This document shows positions 39,693-46,230 of a stretch of 46,230 bases of DNA, piece after piece. The number at the start of each line of letters is the position of its first letter. The stretch's first letter is position 1. The notes beneath the pieces are model-generated. The model was not told the DNA's origin and searched no databases. It saw only the letters and a list, made by a program, of their open reading frames with translations. Source of the DNA: Acidobacteriota bacterium (lineage in GTDB: Bacteria > Acidobacteriota > Vicinamibacteria > Marinacidobacterales > Marinacidobacteraceae); assembly GCA_022822745.1 (NCBI GenBank), contig JAJEAO010000046.1, positions 1 through 46,230 of the forward strand, read 5' to 3'. The translations under genes were made by a program, and so were the position numbers.

Positions 39693-39712
39693 TTCCGCCC
39701 CTGGTGGCGGAA
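39693..39712 (+). promoter_or_regulatory. Hairpin at the 5' end of the rpsT leader
   Basis: TTCCGCC (39693-39699) pairs with GGCGGAA (39706-39712) over a six-base loop. It lies just downstream of the predicted start site. S20 is known to autoregulate in other bacteria, but a link to this hairpin is inference. Confidence 0.45.
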
Positions 39713-39788
39713 CGCACCCCTCGATCTCCGGTGACGGGCGGCGCGCTCCGCACCGGTGAAACCCATTTCCCGAGCGACCGGAGAGACC

Positions 39789-40052
39789 ATGGCCCACAGC
39801 AAGCAGGCGAAGAAGCGCGTCCGTCAGAACAGGGAGCGCCGCCTCCGCAACCGGGGCCACCGCAGCCGACTGCGCAAGGCCGTGAAGAGACTGCGCGCCG
39901 CGGTGGCGGGGGGCGACCGGGACGCGGCCGTCGCAGCGCTCCCGAAGACCCAGGCCATGCTCGACCGCATGGCCAGCCGGGGAGTCCTCCACGCGAACAC
40001 CGCCGCGCGGACGAAGTCCCGCCTCGCCCGGCTGGTCACCCGGGCTTCCTGA
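39789..40052 (+). CDS. rpsT: 30S ribosomal protein S20
   Basis: This 87-aa basic helical protein begins MAHSKQAKKRVRQNRERRLR, the S20 signature, with KAVKRLRAAVAGG and LPKTQAMLDRMASRGVLHANTAARTKSRLARLV. It binds 16S rRNA early in 30S assembly. Start ATG 39789 has GGAGAG upstream; the in-frame ATG at 39756 is not part of the family. Isolated, as in most bacteria. A hairpin in the leader (39693-39712) and two hairpins after the stop (40062-40097) frame a single-gene transcript. Confidence 0.97.
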   Translation: MAHSKQAKKRVRQNRERRLRNRGHRSRLRKAVKRLRAAVAGGDRDAAVAALPKTQAMLDRMASRGVLHANTAARTKSRLARLVTRAS

Positions 40053-40061
40053 GCGCCGCCG

Positions 40062-40097
40062 CGGGAGAGAGTCTCCCGTCCTCCGCCCCAGGCGGAG
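40062..40097 (+). terminator. Double hairpin after rpsT
   Basis: Two adjacent 7-bp stems: CGGGAGA/TCTCCCG (40062-40078, three-base loop) and CTCCGCC/GGCGGAG (40081-40097, three-base loop). There is no T tract. They lie nine bases past the rpsT stop codon and probably end or protect the transcript. Confidence 0.5.
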
Positions 40098-40159
40098 CCG
40101 CCCCGGCGCCTCGAGGCTCCCGCTCCTCGGCGCCGCGCTCGCGCTGCCCGCCGCGGGCC

Positions 40160-40165
40160 CATAAT
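40160..40165 (+). promoter_or_regulatory. -10-like box (CATAAT) before the FmdA-like gene
   Basis: CATAAT ends seven bases before ATG 40173. The predicted transcription start coincides with the start codon, so the message is probably leaderless. No Shine-Dalgarno is visible. Confidence 0.45.
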
Positions 40166-40172
40166 CGCGGGC

Positions 40173-41159
40173 ATGCAAGCCAGACTCTTCTGCGGCGCCG
40201 TCCTCGCGCTCGCGCTCCTCGGGGCCACCGGCGGCCTCGCCCAGCCCCGGACGCACACTCTCGTCCCCGAACGTGGCTGGTCCACCTTCGCGGTCCGGGA
40301 ACCGGTCCTCCGACTCGCGCCCGGGGACACGCTGATCTCGGAGACGATGAACGGCGCCTTCCTCCCGGAATCCGAACGCGACCGGGCCGGCGAGGTGGGT
40401 CCCGTCTTCATCGAGGGCGCCGAGCGCGGCGACACGCTGGTCATCCGGGTGGACCGCCTCGAGCTGAACCAGGACCGGGCCTTCTCGGGCACTTCCCCGG
40501 GTTTCGCGGCGCTCACGATGACCCCCCAGACGCCCATGCTCCACGAACCGGTTCCCCGGAGGCAGTTCGAGTGGCGGCTGGACCTCGACTCCGGGACCGG
40601 GACGCTGGATCTGCCCCGAAGCGGCATGGACCCGATCACCGTGGACCTCGAACCGATGATCGGGCGGATGGCGGTCGCGCCCGACCGCGGTGAAGTGATC
40701 TGGGTCGCCGCTCCCGGCAACTTCGGCGGGAACATGGACACCCCGGAGATCCGCGAGGGCGTGACCGTGTATCTGCCGGTCTTCGAACCCGGCGCCTACT
40801 TCTACTTCGGCGACATCCACGCGCTCCAGGGCGAGGGCGAGATCACCGGCACCGGCCTCGAGACCACCGCCGAAGTGACCTTCACTTTCGACCTGCTGAA
40901 GGATTACGAGATCGCCTGGCCCCGCATCGAGAACGACGACTACATCATGGTCGCGGGATCCGTGCGCCCCCTGATGGACGCCTACCGGATCGCTCACACC
41001 GAGATGGTTCTGTGGCTCGAGCGGGACTACGGCTTCGAGCGCTGGGAAGCGCATCAGCTCCTCTCCCAGCTCGGCAAGGCCCGCATCGGAAACGTCGTGG
41101 ATCCGCACTACACCGTCGTGTCGCTGTTTCCGAAGAAGCACCTGCCCCCGCCGCGATGA
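40173..41159 (+). CDS. Exported acetamidase/formamidase family protein
   Basis: This 328-aa protein has a signal peptide (LFCGAVLALALLGATGGLAQ). The FmdA_AmdA fold is seen in PVLRLAPGDTLISETMNG, GPVFIEGAERGDTLVIRVDRLEL, GAYFYFGDIHALQGEGEITGTGLETTAEVTF and ENDDYIMVAGSVRPLMDAYRIAHTEMVLWLERDYG. It hydrolyses short amides (formamide, acetamide) or related compounds; exported members are common in this kind of genome. Its TGA overlaps the ATG of the next gene (ATGA). Start supported by signal peptide and the box at 40160. Confidence 0.88.
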   Translation: MQARLFCGAVLALALLGATGGLAQPRTHTLVPERGWSTFAVREPVLRLAPGDTLISETMNGAFLPESERDRAGEVGPVFIEGAERGDTLVIRVDRLELNQDRAFSGTSPGFAALTMTPQTPMLHEPVPRRQFEWRLDLDSGTGTLDLPRSGMDPITVDLEPMIGRMAVAPDRGEVIWVAAPGNFGGNMDTPEIREGVTVYLPVFEPGAYFYFGDIHALQGEGEITGTGLETTAEVTFTFDLLKDYEIAWPRIENDDYIMVAGSVRPLMDAYRIAHTEMVLWLERDYGFERWEAHQLLSQLGKARIGNVVDPHYTVVSLFPKKHLPPPR

Positions 41160-42559
41160 CCCGCTCCCGGGCCCTTGCCGCCATCGGCGTCGTCCTGCTT
41201 CTCGCCGCCTGCGACGAAGGCGGACCTCCGTCAAGCGTTCGTCTGCAGCCGAACACCTTCCTGCCGGAGGAGCCCCCCGCGACTCCGGCGGAAGAGCCGC
41301 TCCCCGAGGTGCCCGAGCCGATCGCGAACTGGATCGAAACCACGGCGGTCCCGTTCGACGGCTCGCATCTCGAACTGCCGCACGATGACCTGGAGTTCCT
41401 GCGCGATCTCGTGGGGGACGCGCGCATCGTCGCGCTCGGCGAGAACACCCACGGCGCCCGCGACTTCTTCGAGATGAAGGCCCGCATCCTCCGCTTCCTG
41501 GTGGAGGAGATGGACTTCGAGGCGTTCGTGATCGAGGCGACCTGGCCCGAGGCGCGCCGTCTCGACCACTACGTCCGGACCGGCGAGGGGGACGCCCACA
41601 CGTTCCTGTCCGCCCTCTACTTCTGGACCTGGCGGACCGAGTCCGTGCTCGAGATGATCGAGTGGATGCGCGATCACAACGAAGCGGGCGGCGATGTGGG
41701 TTTCCACGGCTCCGACATGCAGTACCCCGGCATGGCGCTCCACAACGTCCGCGAGTACTTCCGGTCGGTGGACCCCGACCGCGAATCGGAAGTGGCGACG
41801 CTTCTGCACTGCATGAACCGGGTCGCCAACGACCACACCGGCCGCTTTCCGGGGACGCGGTATTCCGACCAGTCCGACGCCTACCGCGCCGATTGTCGCC
41901 GGGATCTGGACCGGACGCGCAGTCTTCTCCTGGAAGGGGAAGCGGAGTACATCGCCGCGAGCAGCAGGGAGGAATTCGAGGTCGCCGTCCGGAGCCTGCG
42001 GGTCGCCGTCCAGTACCACCTGAACGAGACCGGCGAGCAGCGACGCGACGAGTCCATGGCGGAGAACACGATCTGGATCGCGGACCAGCTCGGCCCGGCA
42101 AGCCGCATCGTCGTCTGGGCGCACAACTTCCACGTGTCCACGCAGCCGGGGGCGCAGGGTTTCTACCAGCGGCAGCGCTTCGGGGACGAGATGGTCGTCC
42201 TCGGCTTCTCGCACGAAACCGGTCGGTTCACGGCCGTCGGCCAGAGCGGGTCCACCTACACCAGCCGGGGTGCGTTCGATCTCGGGCCGGTCCGGGCTCA
42301 CTCGTTCGAGCACTACGCCGCGTCCGCCTCGCATCCGCGCTACTTCCTCGATCTCCGCGGCCTCGACCCCGGCTATCCGGCCACGAGCTGGCTTTTCGGC
42401 ACGGTGCCGTTCCGGAGCATCGGGTGCTGCTACGACCCGGGGAACCCCTCCCGGTACTGGTACGAGCCCCCGCTCGCGTCGTGGTTCGACGTCATCATCC
42501 ACTATCGGGAGACCCGCCCCACCGTCCTCCTCCCGGCCCGCTACCTCGACGACTTCTGA
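41156..42559 (+). CDS. Exported erythromycin-esterase-family lipoprotein
   Basis: This 467-aa protein has a lipobox (VLLLAACDEGG) at its N terminus. The erythromycin-esterase fold (PF05139) is marked by RIVALGENTHGARDFFEMKARILRFLVEEMDF, FVIEATWPEARRLDHYV and VGFHGSDMQYP, plus VVWAHNFHVSTQ. The catalytic His (GENTHG) and Glu (EATWPEA) are present. Family members include EreA/B and many uncharacterised secreted esterases or succinoglycan-like enzymes; resistance activity cannot be inferred. It is coupled to the FmdA-like gene upstream (ATGA). The gene converges with the amidohydrolase at 44329. Confidence 0.88.
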   Translation: MTRSRALAAIGVVLLLAACDEGGPPSSVRLQPNTFLPEEPPATPAEEPLPEVPEPIANWIETTAVPFDGSHLELPHDDLEFLRDLVGDARIVALGENTHGARDFFEMKARILRFLVEEMDFEAFVIEATWPEARRLDHYVRTGEGDAHTFLSALYFWTWRTESVLEMIEWMRDHNEAGGDVGFHGSDMQYPGMALHNVREYFRSVDPDRESEVATLLHCMNRVANDHTGRFPGTRYSDQSDAYRADCRRDLDRTRSLLLEGEAEYIAASSREEFEVAVRSLRVAVQYHLNETGEQRRDESMAENTIWIADQLGPASRIVVWAHNFHVSTQPGAQGFYQRQRFGDEMVVLGFSHETGRFTAVGQSGSTYTSRGAFDLGPVRAHSFEHYAASASHPRYFLDLRGLDPGYPATSWLFGTVPFRSIGCCYDPGNPSRYWYEPPLASWFDVIIHYRETRPTVLLPARYLDDF

Positions 42560-42591
42560 GCGGGAGCGCTCCCCGAGTCGGGATGCCCGCT

Positions 42592-42613
42592 TCCCCGATC
42601 GGCGGAGCGGGGA
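42592..42613. terminator. Hairpin in the convergent spacer
   Basis: TCCCCG pairs with CGGGGA over a ten-base loop, between the two converging genes at 42559 and 42665. A perfect 12-base palindrome GGGAGCGCTCCC lies at 42562-42573, just after the esterase stop. Either could help end transcription from both sides. No T tracts. Confidence 0.35.
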
Positions 42614-42664
42614 TGACGGGGGACGCCGCGCCGCCTGCCGGGAACCCGCCCCGCCAGCGAGCTT

Positions 42665-44329
42665 CTACTGCGGACGGGTGGGCTTCGGGTACTCGTGGTC
42701 GGGGGCGTCCTCGAGGAAGAGCGGCATCGGCGGAGGCGGGAGGCCCTGCTCGGCGCGGGCGGCGCGAACCGTCTCCCGCACATCCGAGAGCAGTTTGCGG
42801 GTGTCGTAGAGGATCCCGTCCTTCATCAGGTACTTGATCGAGCCGATCCGCTCGGTGCGGCCCGTCTCGTGGTTCAACCGGACCGTGCCGGTGCCGTAGA
42901 GCACCTTGAGGTTGTGGAGCGGGTTCTCCTCGAGGATGACGAAGTCGGCGATCTTCTCCTCCTCGATGCTGCCGAGCCGTTCACCGAGTCCGAGGTACTC
43001 CGCCCCGTCCAGCGTCGCGGCCTTGATGACCTCGAGCGGATGGAACCCCGCCTCCTGGAACAGCTCCAGCTCCTGCACGAAGCCGAAACCGTAGAGATTG
43101 AAGGTGTAGCCGGAATCGCTGCCCACCACGACGCGCCCGCCGCGGTTCTTGAACTCGTTCACGAAGGCCATCCACAGCCGGTAGTTCTCCTTCCAGTTCA
43201 GCTCGACCTGGGTGGTCCAGTCGAAGAAGTAGGAGGCGTGGTTCACGGCGCTGGGACGGTAGAACTCCCACAGATTGGGGTGGGTGTACACGGAATGCCA
43301 TTCGTTCCGCTGCTGTCGCATCAGGTCGCGGGTGGCGATGTAGGCGACCCAGGTCGGGTGGATCGTGAAGTCGAGCTCGAGCAGCTCGTTCATGACCTCG
43401 TTCCACTTCTCCGAGAACGGCGGCGCCGCCTGCGCCCACAGCCGGCCCGCCTCGGTGAACCGGTGGTACTCGTTGTTGTAGTTGTAGTCGAACGGGTAAT
43501 GCTGGATCGTCTTGTCCACGAACAGGGCTTCCGGCAGCCCGTACCAATGCGTCATCGAGGTGAGGCCGGCGCGGGCGGTGTCGAGGGCGTTCATGCCCAC
43601 CACATCGAGCTGGGCGTGGTGGGTCGTCGAGAGGAGCCCCACCTTCGCCGCCTCGTCGAGCGCGGCGCGGAAGATGCGCGGCGCGGCGCCGAAGAACTTG
43701 ATCCCCTCCGCGCCCTGTTCCTTCACCCACCGCACCCAGCGCCGGGCGGCCTCGGGGTTCGTGACCGGCTCCTCGCCGTCGCGGCCGAAGACGACGAACG
43801 CCTGGATCCGCGGGGAGGTGATCTCGTTGTTCCACGAACGCTCCTTGTGATGGAGCAGCCATCGGGTGTTGAAGTTGCCCACATCGGCGCCGGTCGCGAT
43901 GCCGTGCGCCATCCAGAGCTTGTGGATGTACTCGGTCGGAACCCTCTGTCCTTCTCCCTCATAGTGCTGGTGGAGGTGCATGTCGAGGAATCCGGGCAGG
44001 ATGTAGTGCCCCTCGAGCCGGATCTCGTGATCACCAGGCTGGGCAACGGGGCGGTCCTCCTCGTGGATCGGAGTGACTCCCGTCCCGACGTTGTGGATGG
44101 AGCGGATGATGTTCCCCTCGACGATGATGTCCACCGGACCGAAGGGCGGGGCGCCGGTCCCGTCGATCACGATGGGACCGCGCAGGATGACCCGCTCCCA
44201 CGGACCTTCCCCGTCAGTGCGATCCGGGACCGGGTAGGGGATGTCGTCCTGGGCCATCGCCGGCGCGACGAGACCGAGAACCAGCGCGACGAGAAGCAGC
44301 AGGAGCCGGGCGGTTGCGAATCGGGTCAT
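42665..44329 (-). CDS. Exported amidohydrolase (metallo-dependent, imidazolonepropionase-like)
   Basis: This 554-aa protein has a signal peptide (LLLLVALVLGLVAPAMAQ). The amidohydrolase metal ligands are visible in LPGFLDMHLHQHYEG (H-x-H), GIKFFGAAPRIF (candidate carboxylated Lys), STTHHAQLDVVG, LTSMTHWYG and VVVGSDSGYTFNLYG (late Asp). The C-terminal part IEEEKIADFVILEENPLHNLKVL is the urease-alpha-like small domain. Substrate is unknown. The start was set at 44329 (signal peptide just after MTRFATARL); GGAGG lies 12 bases upstream, and GATACT, a -10-like box, at 44356-44361 on this strand. Two exported hydrolases upstream point to a peptide/amide-using lifestyle. Confidence 0.88.
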   Translation of the reverse strand: MTRFATARLLLLLVALVLGLVAPAMAQDDIPYPVPDRTDGEGPWERVILRGPIVIDGTGAPPFGPVDIIVEGNIIRSIHNVGTGVTPIHEEDRPVAQPGDHEIRLEGHYILPGFLDMHLHQHYEGEGQRVPTEYIHKLWMAHGIATGADVGNFNTRWLLHHKERSWNNEITSPRIQAFVVFGRDGEEPVTNPEAARRWVRWVKEQGAEGIKFFGAAPRIFRAALDEAAKVGLLSTTHHAQLDVVGMNALDTARAGLTSMTHWYGLPEALFVDKTIQHYPFDYNYNNEYHRFTEAGRLWAQAAPPFSEKWNEVMNELLELDFTIHPTWVAYIATRDLMRQQRNEWHSVYTHPNLWEFYRPSAVNHASYFFDWTTQVELNWKENYRLWMAFVNEFKNRGGRVVVGSDSGYTFNLYGFGFVQELELFQEAGFHPLEVIKAATLDGAEYLGLGERLGSIEEEKIADFVILEENPLHNLKVLYGTGTVRLNHETGRTERIGSIKYLMKDGILYDTRKLLSDVRETVRAARAEQGLPPPPMPLFLEDAPDHEYPKPTRPQ

Positions 44330-44355
44330 TGGGCGCGTTTCCTCCGAAGCGGGGC

Positions 44356-44361
44356 AGTATC
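44356..44361 (-). promoter_or_regulatory. -10-like box (GATACT) for the amidohydrolase gene
   Basis: On the minus strand GATACT lies 26 bases before ATG 44329. It is close to the CATACT boxes seen elsewhere in the window. No clear -35. Confidence 0.35.
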
Positions 44362-44389
44362 CCACAGGGAACCGCGATCGAAGCGGGCG

Positions 44390-45178
44390 TCAGCCCGCGA
44401 GGCGATCCAGCCGCAGCCGGTGACGGTCATCGAACAGCCGGCGCGCCGTGAACCGGACCGACGCGAGGACGCCGAAACCGGTCCCGGCGGCAATGAGCAG
44501 CAGAATCATCACCTGGTAGCGAACCGCCTCGCCCACCGGCGCCCCGGCGAGGATCTGCCCGGTCATCATGCCGGGAAGACTCACGATGCCGGCCGCGGCC
44601 ATCGAATTGAAGATCGGGATCAGGCCGGCGCGGGCGCTCTCCCGCACCAGTCCGGAAATCGCCCTCTCGCGACTCTCCCCGAGCGCGAGGCGCTGCTCGA
44701 TGATGTCCCGGCTCGCCACCACCGAGCCGGTGAGCCGCTCCGCGGAGAGCGCCACGCCGTTCATCGTGTTCCCGAGCAGCATCCCGAGGAGCGGGATGGC
44801 GAACCGGGGCGTCCACCAGGGCTCCGGGCCCATCACGACGACGAGCGCGAAGGCGGCGCAAAGGAACGAAGACAGGAACATGGCCACCGCCGAAACGACA
44901 TAACCCGACCGCCCCGCGAGGGGCCGCCGCTGCCGCCGCCGCGCCTCGCGGGCTGCGACCAGCAGCATCACGAGCGCCATGAGCGCGACGACCGGGAGGC
45001 TGGTCGATCCGATCACGAACCGAAGCACCAGCCCCAGCAGGAGAAGCTGGGCCGACGCCCGGACCGCCAGCCAGAGGAGCTGCCTCGCGACTCCGAGCCG
45101 CGCCGCCCACGAAGCCGCCGCGAGCGCGGCCACCGCGAGGAAACTGAGAGCCAGATCCGCGGCGGTCAGCGAAATCAC
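44390..45178 (-). CDS. fetB: ABC transporter permease, FetB-like (UPF0014)
   Basis: This 262-aa polytopic protein of about six to seven helices has the FetB/YbbM landmarks LAVRASAQLLLLGLVLRFV, PLLGMLLGNTMNGVALSAERL, IIEQRLALGESRERAISGLVRESARAGLIPIFNSMAAAGIVSLPGMMTGQILAGAPVGEAVRYQVMILLLIAAG. In E. coli FetAB helps export iron under oxidative stress. The permease gene is downstream of, and overlaps by four bases, the ATPase gene at 45175. Length is normal. Confidence 0.92.
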   Translation of the reverse strand: MISLTAADLALSFLAVAALAAASWAARLGVARQLLWLAVRASAQLLLLGLVLRFVIGSTSLPVVALMALVMLLVAAREARRRQRRPLAGRSGYVVSAVAMFLSSFLCAAFALVVVMGPEPWWTPRFAIPLLGMLLGNTMNGVALSAERLTGSVVASRDIIEQRLALGESRERAISGLVRESARAGLIPIFNSMAAAGIVSLPGMMTGQILAGAPVGEAVRYQVMILLLIAAGTGFGVLASVRFTARRLFDDRHRLRLDRLAG

Positions 45179-45786
45179 GAGGCGCCTCCCCGCGACGCCT
45201 CGCCGAGGTTGCTCCCGGGCAGACGGAGCACCCGGTCGGCCAGCGCGATTTCCTCCGCCCGATGCGAGACCCAGACCGCCGCCGCCGGTCGGCGGGCCAC
45301 GTAGCGGGTCAGGCGGCCAACGACCCGCCCCGCGCTGTCGGGGTCCAGGTTCGCGGTGGGTTCATCGAGGAGAAGCACCCGGGGACGGCGCGCCAGGAGC
45401 CGCAGGAGCGCCGCCCGGGCGCGCTCTCCCGTCGAGAGCCGGGTCGGGTCGCCCCCCAGGGCATCGGGATCGAGGCCCAGTTCGCGGAACTCGGCCTCGA
45501 GGTCCGGAGCGCCCGGAGGGAAGTGCGCGCCCAGCGAACGTTCCCAGAAACGGGGCTCCGCCGGAAGCAGCCCCACGCGCTGCCGCCACTGCGGCGCCGG
45601 GATCTCGTCGCGCTCGACGCCGTCCCACGCGACCCGCCCCGGGACGGCGTCCAGATCGGCGAGCGCCCGGAGCAGCCGCGTCTTGCCGGAACCCGAAGGC
45701 CCGGACACCGCGAGGATGCGGCCCGGCGCCACCTCGAAGTCGAGGGCCGGGAGACCCCCGACGCGCAGCCCGGCCACGGAGAACAT
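45175..45786 (-). CDS. fetA: ABC transporter ATPase, FetA-like
   Basis: This 203-aa protein has Walker A SGPSGSGKT at residues 28-36, the signature LSTGERAR at 117-124, Walker B VLLLDEP around 137-143 and the H-loop His in WVSHRAEE near 175. The Q-loop position reads GLLPAEPRFW, with Ala76 where a Gln is expected. The start ATG 45786 is chosen as the first Met before AGLRVGG; the open frame upstream is repeat DNA. It powers the FetB-like permease, likely for metal export. Repeats at 45871-46083 occupy its upstream region. Confidence 0.9.
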   Translation of the reverse strand: MFSVAGLRVGGLPALDFEVAPGRILAVSGPSGSGKTRLLRALADLDAVPGRVAWDGVERDEIPAPQWRQRVGLLPAEPRFWERSLGAHFPPGAPDLEAEFRELGLDPDALGGDPTRLSTGERARAALLRLLARRPRVLLLDEPTANLDPDSAGRVVGRLTRYVARRPAAAVWVSHRAEEIALADRVLRLPGSNLGEASRGGAS

Positions 45787-45870
45787 CGCCGGGATTGTGA
45801 CGCGCTCCTGCCCGGCACATTGCCGGCCCGCCGCGCCGGCTCTCGCGCTAGCGGCCCTGCCCGGCACACT

Positions 45871-46083
45871 GCCGGCGCGCCGGGCTCCTGCCCGGCACGG
45901 CAAACCCCGCACCACCCCACTTCGCCGGCACGTTGCCGGCGCATTGCCGGCGCACCCGGCTCCAGACCGGCACATTGCCGGCGCGCCGGGCTCCTGCCCG
46001 GCACGGCAAAACCCCGCACCACCCCACCTCGCCGGCACGTTGCCGGCGCATTGCCGGCGCGCCGGGCTCCCGCCCGGCACATT
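45871..46083. repeat. Two tandem copies of a 106-bp unit upstream of fetA
   Basis: Unit 1 (45871-45976) and unit 2 (45977-46083, 107 bases) are nearly identical (both carry GCACCACCCCAC and many GCCGGC palindromes). A third partial unit follows from 46084, and degenerate pieces lie at about 45810-45870. The smaller motif TTGCCGGCGC recurs through the area. The whole 45787-46130 stretch shows no gene. Confidence 0.8.
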
Positions 46084-46190
46084 GCCGGCGCGCCCGGGAC
46101 CGCGACCCCGACGGGCCTCCGAAGGGAGATCCCAGGAAGGCCACCCAAGTGAACTCTCCCTTGCGATCCACCCAATCGCTCGGCCAAAGC

Positions 46191-46230
46191 GAGACATTTT
46201 CAATGGCCCGAACCGGGACATTTTCAATGG
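46191..46230. mobile_element. Possible insertion-sequence end (16-bp direct repeats)
   Basis: GAGACATTTTCAATGG (46191-46206) and GGGACATTTTCAATGG (46215-46230) repeat with a 24-base period, in DNA much more AT-rich than its surroundings. Arrays of such short end repeats are seen at the termini of some insertion sequences (for example IS21-like). The window stops here, so no transposase is visible. Confidence 0.35.

Noticed and set aside
41156..42559. Macrolide resistance gene
   Set aside because: Only family-level similarity to erythromycin esterases is visible; most members of the family are uncharacterised exported hydrolases.
1..46230. tRNA or rRNA genes
   Set aside because: I saw no cloverleaf-like sequence or rRNA segment; the intergenic gaps are short and mostly explained by repeats or promoters.

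Overview
The window is GC-rich chromosomal DNA from a Gram-negative bacterium. It encodes outer-membrane and lipoprotein-type proteins, a class A PBP, MurJ and XerD. The mix of secreted hydrolases (M20D, M19, S9, CapA-like, LACTB-like, erythromycin-esterase-like, FmdA-like, large amidohydrolase) and a large Mrp-type cation antiporter operon is the style of Gemmatimonadota or Acidobacteriota. That placement is an inference from gene content only; no rRNA or tRNA gene was seen.

Layout. (1) 1-2.9 kb is a decayed accessory island: pieces of a P-loop ATPase gene lie around two PIN-type toxin-antitoxin pairs, the first toxin being frameshifted. (2) 2.9-9.1 kb holds a lipoprotein and a run of exported hydrolases (M20D peptidase, CapA-like, M19 dipeptidase, LACTB-like serine hydrolase). 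(3) 9.2-13.8 kb is a second accessory block: an AlbA_2/Schlafen-like ATPase gene coupled to a ParA-like gene, each with a one-base frame break, then an SRAP (YedK) gene and a stand-alone AIPR-family abortive-infection protein. (4) 13.9-22.6 kb carries an S9 peptidase, an SDR, a TIGR01777 epimerase, PBP1a, LemA and two TPM-domain proteins. (5) 22.6-29.5 kb carries Lon, a DnaJ-like protein, TsaC, XerD and MurJ. (6) 29.6-30.5 kb has a 31-bp tandem repeat array and an outer-membrane barrel gene. (7) 30.5-38.2 kb is a nine-gene translationally coupled Mrp/Mbh-like antiporter operon with three NuoL/M/N-like subunits. (8) 38.2-46.2 kb carries a DUF4097-type protein, ribosomal protein S20, further exported hydrolases, a FetAB-like ABC exporter, and a repeat-rich end that may be the edge of an insertion sequence.

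How it fits together. The hydrolases suggest a peptide- and amide-scavenging heterotroph. The antiporter operon suggests a Na+ or pH challenge, such as a marine or alkaline habitat. PBP1a, MurJ, LemA and TPM proteins serve the envelope, and Lon and the DnaJ-like protein serve protein quality control. The single-base frame breaks I found all lie in the first 11.4 kb, within accessory genes, while the roughly 35 kb of core genes read through cleanly. This favours real decay (or phase variation at G/A runs) over uniform sequencing error. Many transcription units begin with a -10-like box (CATACT, TAGAAT and similar) without a clear -35. Some lie so close to the start codon that leaderless mRNAs are likely.

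The best candidates for something new are the AlbA_2/ParA pair, the AIPR-SRAP neighbourhood, the phased palindromic 31-bp array between murJ and the barrel gene, and the three-antiporter-subunit Mrp operon.
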